Origin: an uncultured Acetatifactor sp.
Lineage (GTDB): Bacteria > Bacillota > Clostridia > Lachnospirales > Lachnospiraceae
Assembly: GCA_947595925.1 (NCBI GenBank)
Contig: CANQEV010000021.1
Location: forward strand, 1 to 47,523
Reading direction: 5' to 3'
Length of the DNA stretch: 47,523 bases
This document shows positions 8,946 to 17,267 of this stretch, in pieces. Below the pieces are notes generated by a model that was not told the origin of the DNA, made no database searches, and saw only the letters and a list, made by a program, of their open reading frames with translations. Every line of letters starts with the position of its first letter. Position 1 is the stretch's first letter. The translations under genes and the position numbers were made by a program.

Positions 8946-9024
8946 TATCCTCGAAACGCCCGATCAGCGAAATTTTCTTTTCGGAATTGGTGTTCTCCTA
9001 CTCCAAACGACTACATTTTTTGCG

Positions 9025-9053
9025 TTGACAGCAGGAGACATTTTTGTTATACT
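9025..9053 (+). promoter_or_regulatory. Sigma-A promoter
   Basis: TTGACA at 9025-9030 and TATACT at 9048-9053 with a 17-bp spacer, a near-consensus pair. It drives the broken NUDIX frame and, probably, the radical SAM gene behind it. Confidence 0.8.
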
Positions 9054-9087
9054 TAAATAACAATCGAGTTCGCGGAGGAACACTTTT

Positions 9088-9291
9088 ATGAGCAGTGATT
9101 GGCATTTTGAAGTTGACAACACAGTTTGTTCGTTCCGGGCTGTCGGAATCCTGATCGACAAGGATATGGTGCTTGTTCAAAGTGATAATGGGGAAGACGA
9201 GGTCAAGAATTTAAATATTTATCCGCATTTCATAAAAGATAAAATCACGGATATTGGCGAAGGTATTGAACATTTTATCCATCGGGATTAA
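9088..9291 (+). pseudogene. NUDIX hydrolase with internal deletion
   Basis: 67 residues with an intact promoter and binding site (CGGAGG before ATG). The first 28 residues (CSFRAVGILIDKDMVLVQ) are a NUDIX first-strand motif, and the last 30 (NLNIYPHFIKDKITDIGEGI) are the characteristic end of clostridial NUDIX proteins, which are normally about 150 residues. The middle, including the GX5EX7REUXEEXGU catalytic box, is absent, and the two ends are joined in frame. It is therefore a catalytically dead deletion product. Family call from the two ends; loss of activity follows from the missing box. Confidence 0.6.
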
Positions 9292-9438
9292 GGTCCGGCA
9301 AAATTAATACTCTAATTGTTGCCGCTTGGGATATATGTTATGCGCCGGGAGCTGATTCGATTGCTCATTTGTAGTATTATGAGTTTAATGTCAGATGATT
9401 CATTCGACGGAGAAGTCGTAATTGAGGGGGAAAGAACT

Positions 9439-10518
9439 ATGGAAACGGAAATACAAAGGCTTGAAACGCCATATTCGGAAATAACGGTCTGTCTTGACAT
9501 GGCGGGCTGCCCAAATCGCTGTAAACACTGCTGGCTGGGACACTTTCCCAACGGCAATTTATCAGAAGCCGATCTGCGCTTCGCTGCGGAACAGTTCAGA
9601 CCTTTTACTTCCTGCCTTGTCGTGGATGACTGGTACCGTGAACCGGATTTCAACGCCAAATACAAAGAACGGTGGAAGCTGTGTGAGTCGCTATCCGATC
9701 AGCCGAGAACACATTTTGAATTGCTCAGCGTATGGCGTCTGGTAAGGGATCCAGAGTATGTAAAATGGCTTTCGTCTTTGGGTCTAAAAACTGCACAGCT
9801 TACCTTATTCGGAGGTGAAAAAAACACCGATTACTACACTGGCAGGAAAAATGCATATCGGGAAATATTAGAAGCGATTGATATTTTGATTGACAATCAT
9901 ATTTCCCCACGCATACAGGTATTCTTAAATCAAGCGAATATCGACGAAATGCCGTTTATTGAGGCGCTTATCACGGAATTGCGGCTTGAAGAGCGCTGCA
10001 GAGAGTTCGATGAAAAGTTTTCTTGTTTTATCCATCAAGGTTCCTGCGATGGCGAAAACGAAAAGCTGTATCCTATCCGTGTCACGCCAACAGAGGTACA
10101 AAAAATCCCAAAACTGCTTGCCGAATATACTTTAAGGCATTTTCATAAAGAAAACCTGCTCGATGTTTTCGGAAAAACGGAACAGGCGTTGTATGAAGCG
10201 CTGCTTTCCGATCACTCTACGGCAAGTTATGTGACTGATAAACCAGTGTTTTATGTGGATTCACACTTTAATGTGTATCCTAACATTACTTCTCCGACTC
10301 CGTTTTGGCTTTTGGGAAACCTGAAAACAGACGGTGCCGAAAAGGTACTTGAAAATTATGCGAAAAACCGAAGTCTGGCTCAATCTGTGCGGATGAATGT
10401 GCCGGTCTGCGAGCTTGCTAAGGCACAGGGTAACCCCACCAGTCAAAGACTGTTTGAAAAAAGCGATTATATACAATATCTTTTGAATACCTATTGTCAA
10501 TCACTGGCTGACAAATAA
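9439..10518 (+). CDS. Radical SAM protein
   Basis: 359 residues from ATG 9439 (GAGGGGGAAAG upstream); an in-frame TTG at 9316 would add 41 residues without a ribosome binding site. The 4Fe-4S cluster motif is near the N-terminus: CLDMAGCPNRCKHCWLGHF gives CX3CX2C. Later segments fit a partial TIM barrel (AQLTLFGGEKNTDYYTG, RIQVFLNQANIDEMPF) and a closing part with VCELAKAQGNPTS. No SPASM-type cysteine cluster is obvious. The substrate is unknown. Standing in a strip of small-molecule-modifying genes, it may be an accessory tailoring or resistance enzyme, which is inference only. Confidence 0.8.
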   Translation: METEIQRLETPYSEITVCLDMAGCPNRCKHCWLGHFPNGNLSEADLRFAAEQFRPFTSCLVVDDWYREPDFNAKYKERWKLCESLSDQPRTHFELLSVWRLVRDPEYVKWLSSLGLKTAQLTLFGGEKNTDYYTGRKNAYREILEAIDILIDNHISPRIQVFLNQANIDEMPFIEALITELRLEERCREFDEKFSCFIHQGSCDGENEKLYPIRVTPTEVQKIPKLLAEYTLRHFHKENLLDVFGKTEQALYEALLSDHSTASYVTDKPVFYVDSHFNVYPNITSPTPFWLLGNLKTDGAEKVLENYAKNRSLAQSVRMNVPVCELAKAQGNPTSQRLFEKSDYIQYLLNTYCQSLADK

Positions 10519-10572
10519 AGGCGATATAAATCCCTGTGGGAAACCTTATGTTATCATCAAATAAAACATACT

Positions 10573-10890
10573 ATGAAGGATATGGGAATGAGCTTCCTAA
10601 ACGATACGGATCATGTAAAAGAACAATATCAGAAACCGGATGGTCTCAGCACAAGAATATCGATTCATGAGAAATATTCCACAAATAAGATGGGTTTGTC
10701 CAACTGGTATTTTACGGTGTATAAGATAGAAAAAGGCATGAAGATCCTTGAACTGGGATGCGGTAGGCCACATGAAGGACGGAGTGCTGACATTGCCGAA
10801 AGAATCGGGCACCTTTATTGCAATAAAATGATCACAGATGCAAAACCGGACGCGATACGGCTGAAAGGCCGCGCTTTTATAATCAACTAA
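10573..10890 (+). pseudogene. Truncated SAM methyltransferase
   Basis: 105 residues that begin as a methyltransferase: a helical lead-in (ISIHEKYSTNKMGLSNWYF) and motif I in KGMKILELGCG at about residues 55-65. Shortly after this the sequence loses family character (GRPHEGRSADIAERIGH) and stops; a complete enzyme would have about 140-170 more residues including strands 2-7. The frame ends within a 25-bp sequence that recurs at 11259, suggesting that a deletion or rearrangement removed the rest. Confidence 0.55.
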
Positions 10891-11283
10891 TGCCGTTGAG
10901 ATTGGCATGACCGGCGTCAATTTTCTTTTCGTCTGCAAAAATGTCGGTTTGAATGTCGGTTTGAATGTCGGTTTGAATAAAACAGAGAAAGCCGTCTTGG
11001 GATTACTAATCGAAGATTCGGATAGAACTGCTGAGATGATTGCGACAGAGATAGGAGTTACAAAGCGTACTATTGAGCGTACTTTTGTTAGTCTTCAAAA
11101 GAAAGGAAAAATAGAACGTATAGGATCTAAGCGTGATGGGATGTGGGTTGTCATTAAATAATATTATGCACAACATAAGGATAAGAGTCCGATAGTCGTT
11201 GTAACAGTACTGAAAATATGAAAAAGGCAACAGAAAAAATTTGTATTTGTGGAAGTTCTCAACTAATGCCGTTGAAATTGGCA
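10883..11283. repeat. Pair of 25-bp direct repeats (24/25 identical)
   Basis: A 25-bp sequence beginning TCAACTAATGCCGTTGA occurs at 10883-10907 and again at 11259-11283 with one mismatch (G/A). The pair encloses the AlbA_2-type tail fragment. The first copy contains ATGCC/GGCAT arms around a 9-nt loop. It may mark the ends of an inserted or excised segment. Confidence 0.6.
10907..11161 (+). pseudogene. C-terminal fragment of AlbA_2/Schlafen-type regulator
   Basis: 84 residues. The start is a low-complexity hinge made by three copies of a 12-bp unit (NVGLNVGLNVGLN, DNA 10942-10977), followed by a winged helix (KAVLGLLIEDSDRTAEMIAT, VTKRTIERTFVSLQKKGKIE). Tandem 'N-x-x-x' hinges before a winged helix are typical of the C-terminal end of COG2865-type putative transcriptional regulators with an AlbA_2 domain. 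That N-terminal domain of about 350 residues is missing. There is no ribosome binding site, so expression is doubtful. Confidence 0.55.
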
Positions 11284-11294
11284 GGTGAATGAAA

Positions 11295-12095
11295 ATGAAG
11301 AATACGGCGGATTTATGGCTCCCGGCTGAGATTGATAAAAAAACAGCTGGACTGACCTATACGGAAAATGGCATTGGCATGTCCGGTGCCATCGTTCGGA
11401 TGTACGAGGATATGGTATTAAAGATCCAGCCCTCCGCTCCGTGGGCAGAGCGCGAAGTGACGATCCTGAAATGGCTTTGCGGAAAGATTCCGGCACCGGA
11501 AGTAATCGCTTGCGGTGAGCTGGAGGGGAAAACTTATCTGTTGATGTCGCGAGTGAAAGGAAGAATGGCGTGTGATGAGTTCTTCCTCGATCGGCCTGAA
11601 CAGCTGACGGCGCATCTGGCCGAAGCGATGCAGCTGCTGTGGGATGTAGATATCTCGGATTGCCCGATCCAGCGCGACCAGGAGACTGAGCTGGCAGAGG
11701 CGCGTTTTAGAGTAGAACGGGGGCTGGTAGATCTGAACAATGTGGAACCGACCACCTTTGGGCCTGGCGGATTTAAAGACCCGGAGGCGCTGCTCCACTG
11801 GTTGGAGTGCAATCAGCCGTCTTATGACCCGGTTTTCTCCCATGGCGATTTCTGTCTGCCAAATATTTTTTTGACCGAAACAGGAGTCAGCGGTTTCATC
11901 GATCTGGGTGATGCAGGAGTCGGCGATCGGTGTCGGGATATTGCGCTCTGCCATCGGAGTCTGCGGCATAACATGTATGGAAAATATGCTTCAAAAGAGC
12001 GGGAGGCAGATGCGAACCGATTGTTTGACGCGTTGGGCGTTAAGCCGGATGCGGAAAAACTGAGGTGGTATTTGCTGCTGGACGAACTATTTTAA
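11295..12095 (+). CDS. APH(3')-like aminoglycoside O-phosphotransferase
   Basis: 266 residues, the normal size for APH(3') kinases, which phosphorylate the 3'-OH of kanamycin/neomycin-class drugs. The order of motifs is that of the family: GMSGAIVRMYEDMVLKIQ (nucleotide loop and lysine), DISDCPIQRD, the catalytic loop PVFSHGDFCLPNIFL (HGDxxxxN), the metal site GFIDLGDAGVGDRCRDIA, and the C-terminal LRWYLLLDELF, which matches the conserved DELF ending. It is clearly diverged from the well-known APH(3')-IIIa. ATG 11295 is 6 nt from AGGTGA; ATG 11289 is too close. Activity on drugs is not shown. Confidence 0.85.
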   Translation: MKNTADLWLPAEIDKKTAGLTYTENGIGMSGAIVRMYEDMVLKIQPSAPWAEREVTILKWLCGKIPAPEVIACGELEGKTYLLMSRVKGRMACDEFFLDRPEQLTAHLAEAMQLLWDVDISDCPIQRDQETELAEARFRVERGLVDLNNVEPTTFGPGGFKDPEALLHWLECNQPSYDPVFSHGDFCLPNIFLTETGVSGFIDLGDAGVGDRCRDIALCHRSLRHNMYGKYASKEREADANRLFDALGVKPDAEKLRWYLLLDELF

Positions 12096-12144
12096 GATAC
12101 CATAATATCCAGGAAAATCATAGATAAAGGAACAGCAAAATCAA

Positions 12145-13068
12145 ATGATATGTTCAGATGTAAGTAACAGTAATCAAATAGAAACTGTTCTTAAATGTTG
12201 GGATTTGAATCATCCACAAATGTACGAGCAGTTTCATGAAGAAACCGCCAGACTAATTTTTAAGATTACGGCGGATTCACAGGATTATATTTTGAAAGGT
12301 ATTCCCTGTGAAGTGCCCGAATCCACTGTAAAGAGTAATGTTTGTGCGCATCTGTTTCTGGGGAATAAAAATGGCATGGCTCCCAGGCTTTATCCGACGA
12401 AGACCGGAGAATACTATGTCAGTGACCAAAACCATTGGTTTTATCTCATGGAATTTATTGACGGAAGGAAACTGGAGGAAAACCCGGACGATGCGTACAG
12501 GATTGGCCAGGCGGCAAGAAAACTGCACAGTCTACGGGGATACGATGTGAAATCACCTCTCACACAGAGTAAAGATCGTTTTTACGGTTGGTTTAGAAAT
12601 CGCAGCTTTGTAAAGGAATTTGATGCCATTCTGGATACGCTTCCGGATTTTACAACATTTGACCAGTGCTTTGTTCATACAGATATTGGCCCACATAATA
12701 CAATGCTGCGGAAAAACGGTGAGATTGCGTTCATTGATATGGATGATGCGGGCATTGGAAGCCGATACTTGGACATTGGCTGGCCGTTTATCATGCAGTT
12801 TGTCGTTTTCAATCATGACACAGAAGAAATGCACTATCGATTTGATCTGGCTCAAAGCTTTCTGCGTGGGTACTATAGCGAAGAAAAAATCTCCAGAGAA
12901 GAGTATGACTTATTGTTTCAAGGAGCCATACAGATGCATATTTCATATATGCAAGTCTATGGACCTTACGCGGTAGATTCCCTTTGGAAAATCTTGCTGT
13001 TCGGCATCGATCAGAAGGAACCGCTGTGGGAAATGATTCAAGGCAATAACTGTTCCATCGGGACCTGA
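12145..13068 (+). CDS. APH-superfamily phosphotransferase
   Basis: 307 residues with a kinase-like plan: an early YILKGIP lysine strand, the hinge WFYLMEFIDGRKL, an ARKLHSL helix, the catalytic loop CFVHTDIGPHNTML (HxD....N) and the metal site IAFIDMDDAGIGSRYLDIGW. It fits the phosphotransferase-enzyme family (PF01636). It follows the APH(3')-like gene by 50 bp on the same strand and probably shares its transcript. The substrate is unknown; small sugars, amino alcohols or drugs are possible. Confidence 0.75.
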   Translation: MICSDVSNSNQIETVLKCWDLNHPQMYEQFHEETARLIFKITADSQDYILKGIPCEVPESTVKSNVCAHLFLGNKNGMAPRLYPTKTGEYYVSDQNHWFYLMEFIDGRKLEENPDDAYRIGQAARKLHSLRGYDVKSPLTQSKDRFYGWFRNRSFVKEFDAILDTLPDFTTFDQCFVHTDIGPHNTMLRKNGEIAFIDMDDAGIGSRYLDIGWPFIMQFVVFNHDTEEMHYRFDLAQSFLRGYYSEEKISREEYDLLFQGAIQMHISYMQVYGPYAVDSLWKILLFGIDQKEPLWEMIQGNNCSIGT

Positions 13069-13171
13069 TTAGAAAGGCAAATGGGTATAGTACATGAGAG
13101 GATCCAGATGACAAAATCCGAAACTGGAATATTTTACATTAGGTGATCGAACATCAGAGATAATGAGGGTG

Positions 13172-14458
13172 TTACTCTGCCTCCCAGCCGAGGAAATAAA
13201 CCTCCCTGCAGCCCACCTCCGCAAGGCAGTCCGCAGCGATCTGGCTCCGATATCCCGCATCACACCCCAAGATCACGCCATTTTCTCCGATACTGTCCGC
13301 CCATTTTTCGGGCGCGTCAAGAATCTCTGTCATAGGAACATTCACGATAGGAACATTCCCCGCTCCCGACAGATGCCCCCTTTCATACTCTTCCCGGGAG
13401 CGCACATCCCAGAAGACAGGGGCCTTATCCCTTCGCAGCAGGCCCTCCGCCTCCTGTTTCGTGATACGGATCCCCCGGCAGATGTCTTCCGGGCATTGTA
13501 TTTCATGGTGTTGTCTCCCCTGACATTGTGTCCCTTGATATTGTGTTCCTTGATATTGTGTCCCTCGATATCGTCTCTCCTGGTATGTTTTCCCTTGATA
13601 GTGTTTCCCTAAGTACTGTTCCTCCCAAGAGTTTTTTCCCCAATCCGTTTTAGAGTTTTTAGCGGCATCGCCGGAAAAGTCCTCCGGCTTTCTCCGCCGT
13701 TTTCTGTCCAGGGCCCGTGCCGTGATCACAGCGGCCTCCCGGTGGGAGACTTTCTTTTCCATGCCGAAAATTTTTATTTTTTCCTGATTTTCCTCCGGTA
13801 CTCTCTCGGAAGTTTCACGGACTCCTTCCATACTGCAAGACACTGGGCCCATGATCCCTTTGGCGTAGACCTGGGCCACATGATTCACGCAGACCCGGCA
13901 GTCGTACAGATCCGCCAGTTCTCCGGCGGATCCCCAGTCGGCTTCGTCCGCCTCCCCACACTCCTTTCGGAGAAATTCATGGAGGATCCGGGCAGCCTGC
14001 CGCCTGAGCAGGGGCTTTTCGGCCTCCAGAAGATCCTGGGGCTCCAGCCAGCCCCTTTGTCTCCCGTACTCCAAAAGTCCGTGGGGATCCCTCCTGAACT
14101 CTCTCCTAAGACCTGTTTCCCGATCCGCCGGGGAGACCTCCACATGTTGTATCGCGTTTCCCGTCAATTTTTCAGGAGATTGGTCGGACGAGCTCTTTTC
14201 CCTTTCAGAATCATATTGGGACCATAAGAGCCTTACAAAATCCCCGGTGGAGATTCCCTCCTGTCCATTCTCTCTTTCCTTGAACGGTAACCATTCTTCC
14301 TGATTGATCCGTAAATCCGTTCTGATACTCTCTCCGGCCCTTCGAGCCTGACCTGGCTCCGATAAAAGCGCGTCTTCGGCCGCCGAAGTTGTGAAAATAT
14401 CCGTGCGGTCGCGCTCTTTCTCCCACCCGGTTTCCGGCAGGACTTTCCCCTTACACAT
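13172..14458 (-). CDS. SLH-like protein with C-terminal rhodanese domain
   Basis: 428 residues. The first 275 contain three SLH-like stretches (ISTGDFVRLLWSQYD; LLRRQAARILHEFL then LADLYDCRVCVNHVAQVYAK; SHREAAVITARALD). Residues about 280-314 are seven tandem pentapeptides of the form YQGTQ. The last 95 residues are a rhodanese domain: FWDVRSREEYERGHLSGAGN and the active-site loop LGCDAGYRSQ (C-x-x-G-x-R). No signal peptide is evident, which is odd for SLH modules, so they may serve another role. ATG 14458 overlaps the end of the alpha-galactosidase gene by 8 nt. The combination is unusual; sulfurtransferase activity is inferred. Confidence 0.65.
   Translation of the reverse strand: MCKGKVLPETGWEKERDRTDIFTTSAAEDALLSEPGQARRAGESIRTDLRINQEEWLPFKERENGQEGISTGDFVRLLWSQYDSEREKSSSDQSPEKLTGNAIQHVEVSPADRETGLRREFRRDPHGLLEYGRQRGWLEPQDLLEAEKPLLRRQAARILHEFLRKECGEADEADWGSAGELADLYDCRVCVNHVAQVYAKGIMGPVSCSMEGVRETSERVPEENQEKIKIFGMEKKVSHREAAVITARALDRKRRRKPEDFSGDAAKNSKTDWGKNSWEEQYLGKHYQGKTYQERRYRGTQYQGTQYQGTQCQGRQHHEIQCPEDICRGIRITKQEAEGLLRRDKAPVFWDVRSREEYERGHLSGAGNVPIVNVPMTEILDAPEKWADSIGENGVILGCDAGYRSQIAADCLAEVGCREVYFLGWEAE
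13516..13620. repeat. Seven 15-bp tandem repeats in coding sequence
   Basis: Seven consecutive 15-bp units (type TCCCTTGATATTGTG on the plus strand) keep the reading frame and encode seven pentapeptides (YLGKH, YQGKT, YQERR, YRGTQ, YQGTQ, YQGTQ, CQGRQ) in the SLH/rhodanese protein. Copy number could change by slippage without breaking the frame. Confidence 0.85.
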
Positions 14459-16376
14459 TCGGCGTCACCTTAAGGGTCAAATTATCGCATCCTTCCAGGC
14501 TCTCTGCCCGGAAGATCCCGGAGGTGTTGATTTCTTCCTCCCCCGTCCAAAGGTTCCTGACCTGATAGCTGGTTGCCTTCAGGAACCGTTCTCTGTCTAC
14601 CAGCTTTTCACCCAGATACCGACAGATTCTCTGAACATCCACCGCATAACCTTCCGTTTTTTTCTCCTGGCTTATGTTCAGGAAGGAAAGCGCAACGCTC
14701 CCGTCCGCCAGCGGTTTAGCCAGAATATCCACCCGGTCGTTGTCGCGGATGTAAGCTTTGTCAGGTTCTTTCCGATGCTCGAACTCGCCAGGCTTTTCGC
14801 AGCCGACGCTCTCGCCAGGGATCTCCTTATGACCACCTTCATCGCTTTCAGGAGTGGAACCATTATCACTTGACACTTCTGTCAGTTTACTGCTGTATAT
14901 TCTCTTTGCCTGTATTCCAAGAGGATCCTGGTTCAGGGCGATCAATTCCTCATTGGCGATGATCTTCCAGAGCGCGTCCCCCTTTTTCACCCGGCGCAGA
15001 TCCAGCCCCAGCATCAGGGGGGCGTTCATCATGCACCACATGGTCATGTGGGTCCTATACATAGTTTCCGTCAGACCGTTCATTCCGACCATCAGCATGT
15101 CCGGATCGTTCCAGCCCCGGTCCAGCCCGGCGAACTCATCCATGATCACCGCCTTGTTATACTGGCTGGTAACGCTGGCGGTATAGCCGTCCTCCCAGGT
15201 GCCTGTGCCGGGATCCCCGTCGGAGCCCACCCGGAAAGTGATGTCGTTTAAGATTCTCCAGGAATCTCCCACTTTATACCCCCAGTTCTGGGGCTGGGTC
15301 TTTCCCCACTCACAGATGGAGAGCAGGATGTCATGCCCCGGGGCCGCCTGATTTAAGCCCTCCAGCATCGCCGCGTAGGAACCCAGCGTGTTCTCCTGTC
15401 TCCTGTGGTTCATCAGCCGGAGCCGGTTTTCTCCCGCCCGCAGCCGCACCTGGATCTCAGGGGATTCCGCGAAAGAGTCCTTGCCGCCGGTCTCCGGCAG
15501 GAACCCGTCATAAAAAAGCGCCGTCTCCTCGCCGGTTCCCACGGCTGCCTGCAGCCAGCTTCCCACGCCAGCCTCCCGGTCCGCCGCGTACTCCACCGTC
15601 ATCCGGTACTCCCCGTCTTTGGGAACCGTCACGGAAAATGTCAGTTCCCCACTCTGTTCACCCACGGGAGAAGCCTCCGGGCCCGTTCCGTCAAAGGTTC
15701 CGATATTGGTCACATAATCCTCCCGTTTTTGAGCCCCCCGGCCTTTCAGGACGCCGTCTTTCACGGCGGAATACTCCCCGGAGAATCCCTCCCCGCTGAT
15801 TCGGATGCCCCGGATATTGGGGGCATAGACGTATCTCGCGTTGGCAGCGTCCGAAAAGGTGGCGTTGTCCCAGAGATAATAACAGTTGTCCACTTTTAAG
15901 AAGTCCACTCCCCACTCCGCATAGCTCCGCGCGTCCACTGTCTCATGGCCGCAAGTCCCCACGGCGGCACCCGCGCAGAGATTCGTTCCGATGTCGTTAT
16001 ACATGCCGAATTTCAGGCCCTTGCCGTGTATGTAGTCCGCCAGTTTCCGAAATCCGGAGGGAAACTTTCCTTCCTCGTTGGCGATCCTGCCCTCCACGCG
16101 CTCCGGCTTATAGCACCCGTCGTCCAGCACCACATACTGATAGCCCAGGCGGTCCAGACCGAGGTCCAGGATCGCGTCCGCCATGGCTTTCGTCAGCGCC
16201 TCCGTATTGCCGCTCCCGAAAGCGTTCCAGCTGTTCCAGCCCATCGCCGGAAGATGCCCCTTTTTCTTTTGCAGCACTGTCTGCCCGTTTTCAAAAGCAT
16301 CATACTGAAATTCTTTTCCCCTGAGTTCTCCGGGGCCCTGGGGATACCCCGCCTGCTCTCTTTCTTCCGCTGTCAT
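14451..16376 (-). CDS. GH27 alpha-galactosidase with inserted domain
   Basis: 641 residues. The barrel begins PAMGWNSWNAFG and runs through YVVLDDGCY and KFGMYNDIG to the nucleophile strand FLKVDNCY; the acid/base region is RGWNDPDMLMVG, as in GH27 melibiases releasing terminal alpha-1,6-galactose. Between the nucleophile strand and LLSICEWG there is an insert of about 150 residues resembling a galactose-binding/CBM35-like beta sandwich (DGEYRMTVEYAAD, GENRLRLMNH). A second linker-like insert (SSDNGSTPESDEGGHKE) precedes the C-terminal beta domain. No signal peptide is visible, so the enzyme is probably cytoplasmic and acts on imported oligosaccharides. GGGAGGGC precedes the start. Confidence 0.88.
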   Translation of the reverse strand: MTAEEREQAGYPQGPGELRGKEFQYDAFENGQTVLQKKKGHLPAMGWNSWNAFGSGNTEALTKAMADAILDLGLDRLGYQYVVLDDGCYKPERVEGRIANEEGKFPSGFRKLADYIHGKGLKFGMYNDIGTNLCAGAAVGTCGHETVDARSYAEWGVDFLKVDNCYYLWDNATFSDAANARYVYAPNIRGIRISGEGFSGEYSAVKDGVLKGRGAQKREDYVTNIGTFDGTGPEASPVGEQSGELTFSVTVPKDGEYRMTVEYAADREAGVGSWLQAAVGTGEETALFYDGFLPETGGKDSFAESPEIQVRLRAGENRLRLMNHRRQENTLGSYAAMLEGLNQAAPGHDILLSICEWGKTQPQNWGYKVGDSWRILNDITFRVGSDGDPGTGTWEDGYTASVTSQYNKAVIMDEFAGLDRGWNDPDMLMVGMNGLTETMYRTHMTMWCMMNAPLMLGLDLRRVKKGDALWKIIANEELIALNQDPLGIQAKRIYSSKLTEVSSDNGSTPESDEGGHKEIPGESVGCEKPGEFEHRKEPDKAYIRDNDRVDILAKPLADGSVALSFLNISQEKKTEGYAVDVQRICRYLGEKLVDRERFLKATSYQVRNLWTGEEEINTSGIFRAESLEGCDNLTLKVTPNV

Positions 16377-16604
16377 GATCTGCCCTCCCTAATCCTGCTT
16401 TTATTTTTCTGCTTTTTTGCTTTTCTGGTTTTGCTTTACTCTTTCTGTCTTACATTTCCTGTCTTGCTTTTCCTGCCTTAATCTTTCCGTCTTGCTCTTA
16501 TTTTTTCGCTATTTCTGCCCTGTTTTTTCTGCCTTGCTATATTCCGATTTCTTATTTCGGTCCTATCCTCCGCCTTTTTTCGTTTCATTTTTCCGCGTAC
16601 CACT
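16377..16604. other. Purine/pyrimidine-biased spacer with short repeats
   Basis: The 228 bp between the HD gene and the alpha-galactosidase are strongly pyrimidine-rich on the plus strand (purine-rich on the transcribed sense strand), with recurring units such as TTTTCTGCCTTGC and TTTTTCTGC. No gene or terminator hairpin is evident. Confidence 0.5.
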
Positions 16605-17267
16605 TTATTTTTTCTGCTTTTTATTTTCCACTTTGTTCCGTTCTTCTTCCTGCAGAATCTCACGGTACAGTTCCCTCCCGTACTCGCCCGCCAGCTTCTC
16701 GCAGATCTCCACCCTCTGAGCCACAACGGGTATCTGCACATGGGCCCTGGCGTCCGCCACCTCCAACCGCATCAGATTTTGAAATTCCTCAAAGGACACG
16801 GGGATTTTAAGATGCTCCCGCAAGTGATGGATCCTTAGGCTCATCCTGTCGTCATGGTATGCCACATAATACAGGAGCCGCCTCTCATCATCCGGCGTCA
16901 GCGCGGCCTTCTTTTTCAGATCCGGGATCACCTGTTCCCGGACGATCCGCTCACTGGCCACGGGATGTCCGTAATAGTGCATATTGGGATCGTCCTCCCG
17001 CTTGCCCCGGACCTGGCACTGGGGCTTTCCGATATCATGCAGCAGCGCGGCCAGGTACAGCATATCGTCCGTAAGGCCCCGCGGCAGTTCCAGGGCCGTA
17101 TGTACGCAGTGCATCCAGAGATCATACTGATGGGCGTGGTTCCTCTGGTCAAAGTCAAACATGACACGCACGGCAGGAATGATCTCCGCAATCTCCTCCC
17201 TGCAGGCGTCGACCTTCTTCGGATCCCTCTCTTCTCTCAGTAGCCGGATCAGTTCATCATAGGTCAT
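16605..17267 (-). CDS. HD-domain phosphohydrolase
   Basis: 220 residues from ATG 17267 (AAGGAGGCTCC directly upstream, a strong site). The HD metal ligands can be followed: HCVHTALELPRG, then LAALLHDIGKPQC (the HD pair), HYYGHPVASERIV and YVAYHDDRMSL. This layout is that of the HD domain found in bacterial CCA-adding enzymes and stand-alone relatives. It probably cleaves a phosphoester, but the substrate is unknown. The last 15 residues are lysine-rich and merge into the purine-rich spacer. It lies 97 bp after the O-acylation cluster on the same strand. Confidence 0.8.
   Translation of the reverse strand: MTYDELIRLLREERDPKKVDACREEIAEIIPAVRVMFDFDQRNHAHQYDLWMHCVHTALELPRGLTDDMLYLAALLHDIGKPQCQVRGKREDDPNMHYYGHPVASERIVREQVIPDLKKKAALTPDDERRLLYYVAYHDDRMSLRIHHLREHLKIPVSFEEFQNLMRLEVADARAHVQIPVVAQRVEICEKLAGEYGRELYREILQEEERNKVENKKQKK

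Noticed and set aside
10883..11283. Integron attC sites between the accessory genes
   Set aside because: Short palindromic arms exist, but the R' (GTTRRRY) and R'' (RYYYAAC) core pair is not found in order, and no integrase lies in the window.
13516..13620. CRISPR-like array
   Set aside because: Units are 15 bp, contiguous and in frame with a protein; there are no spacers and no cas genes.
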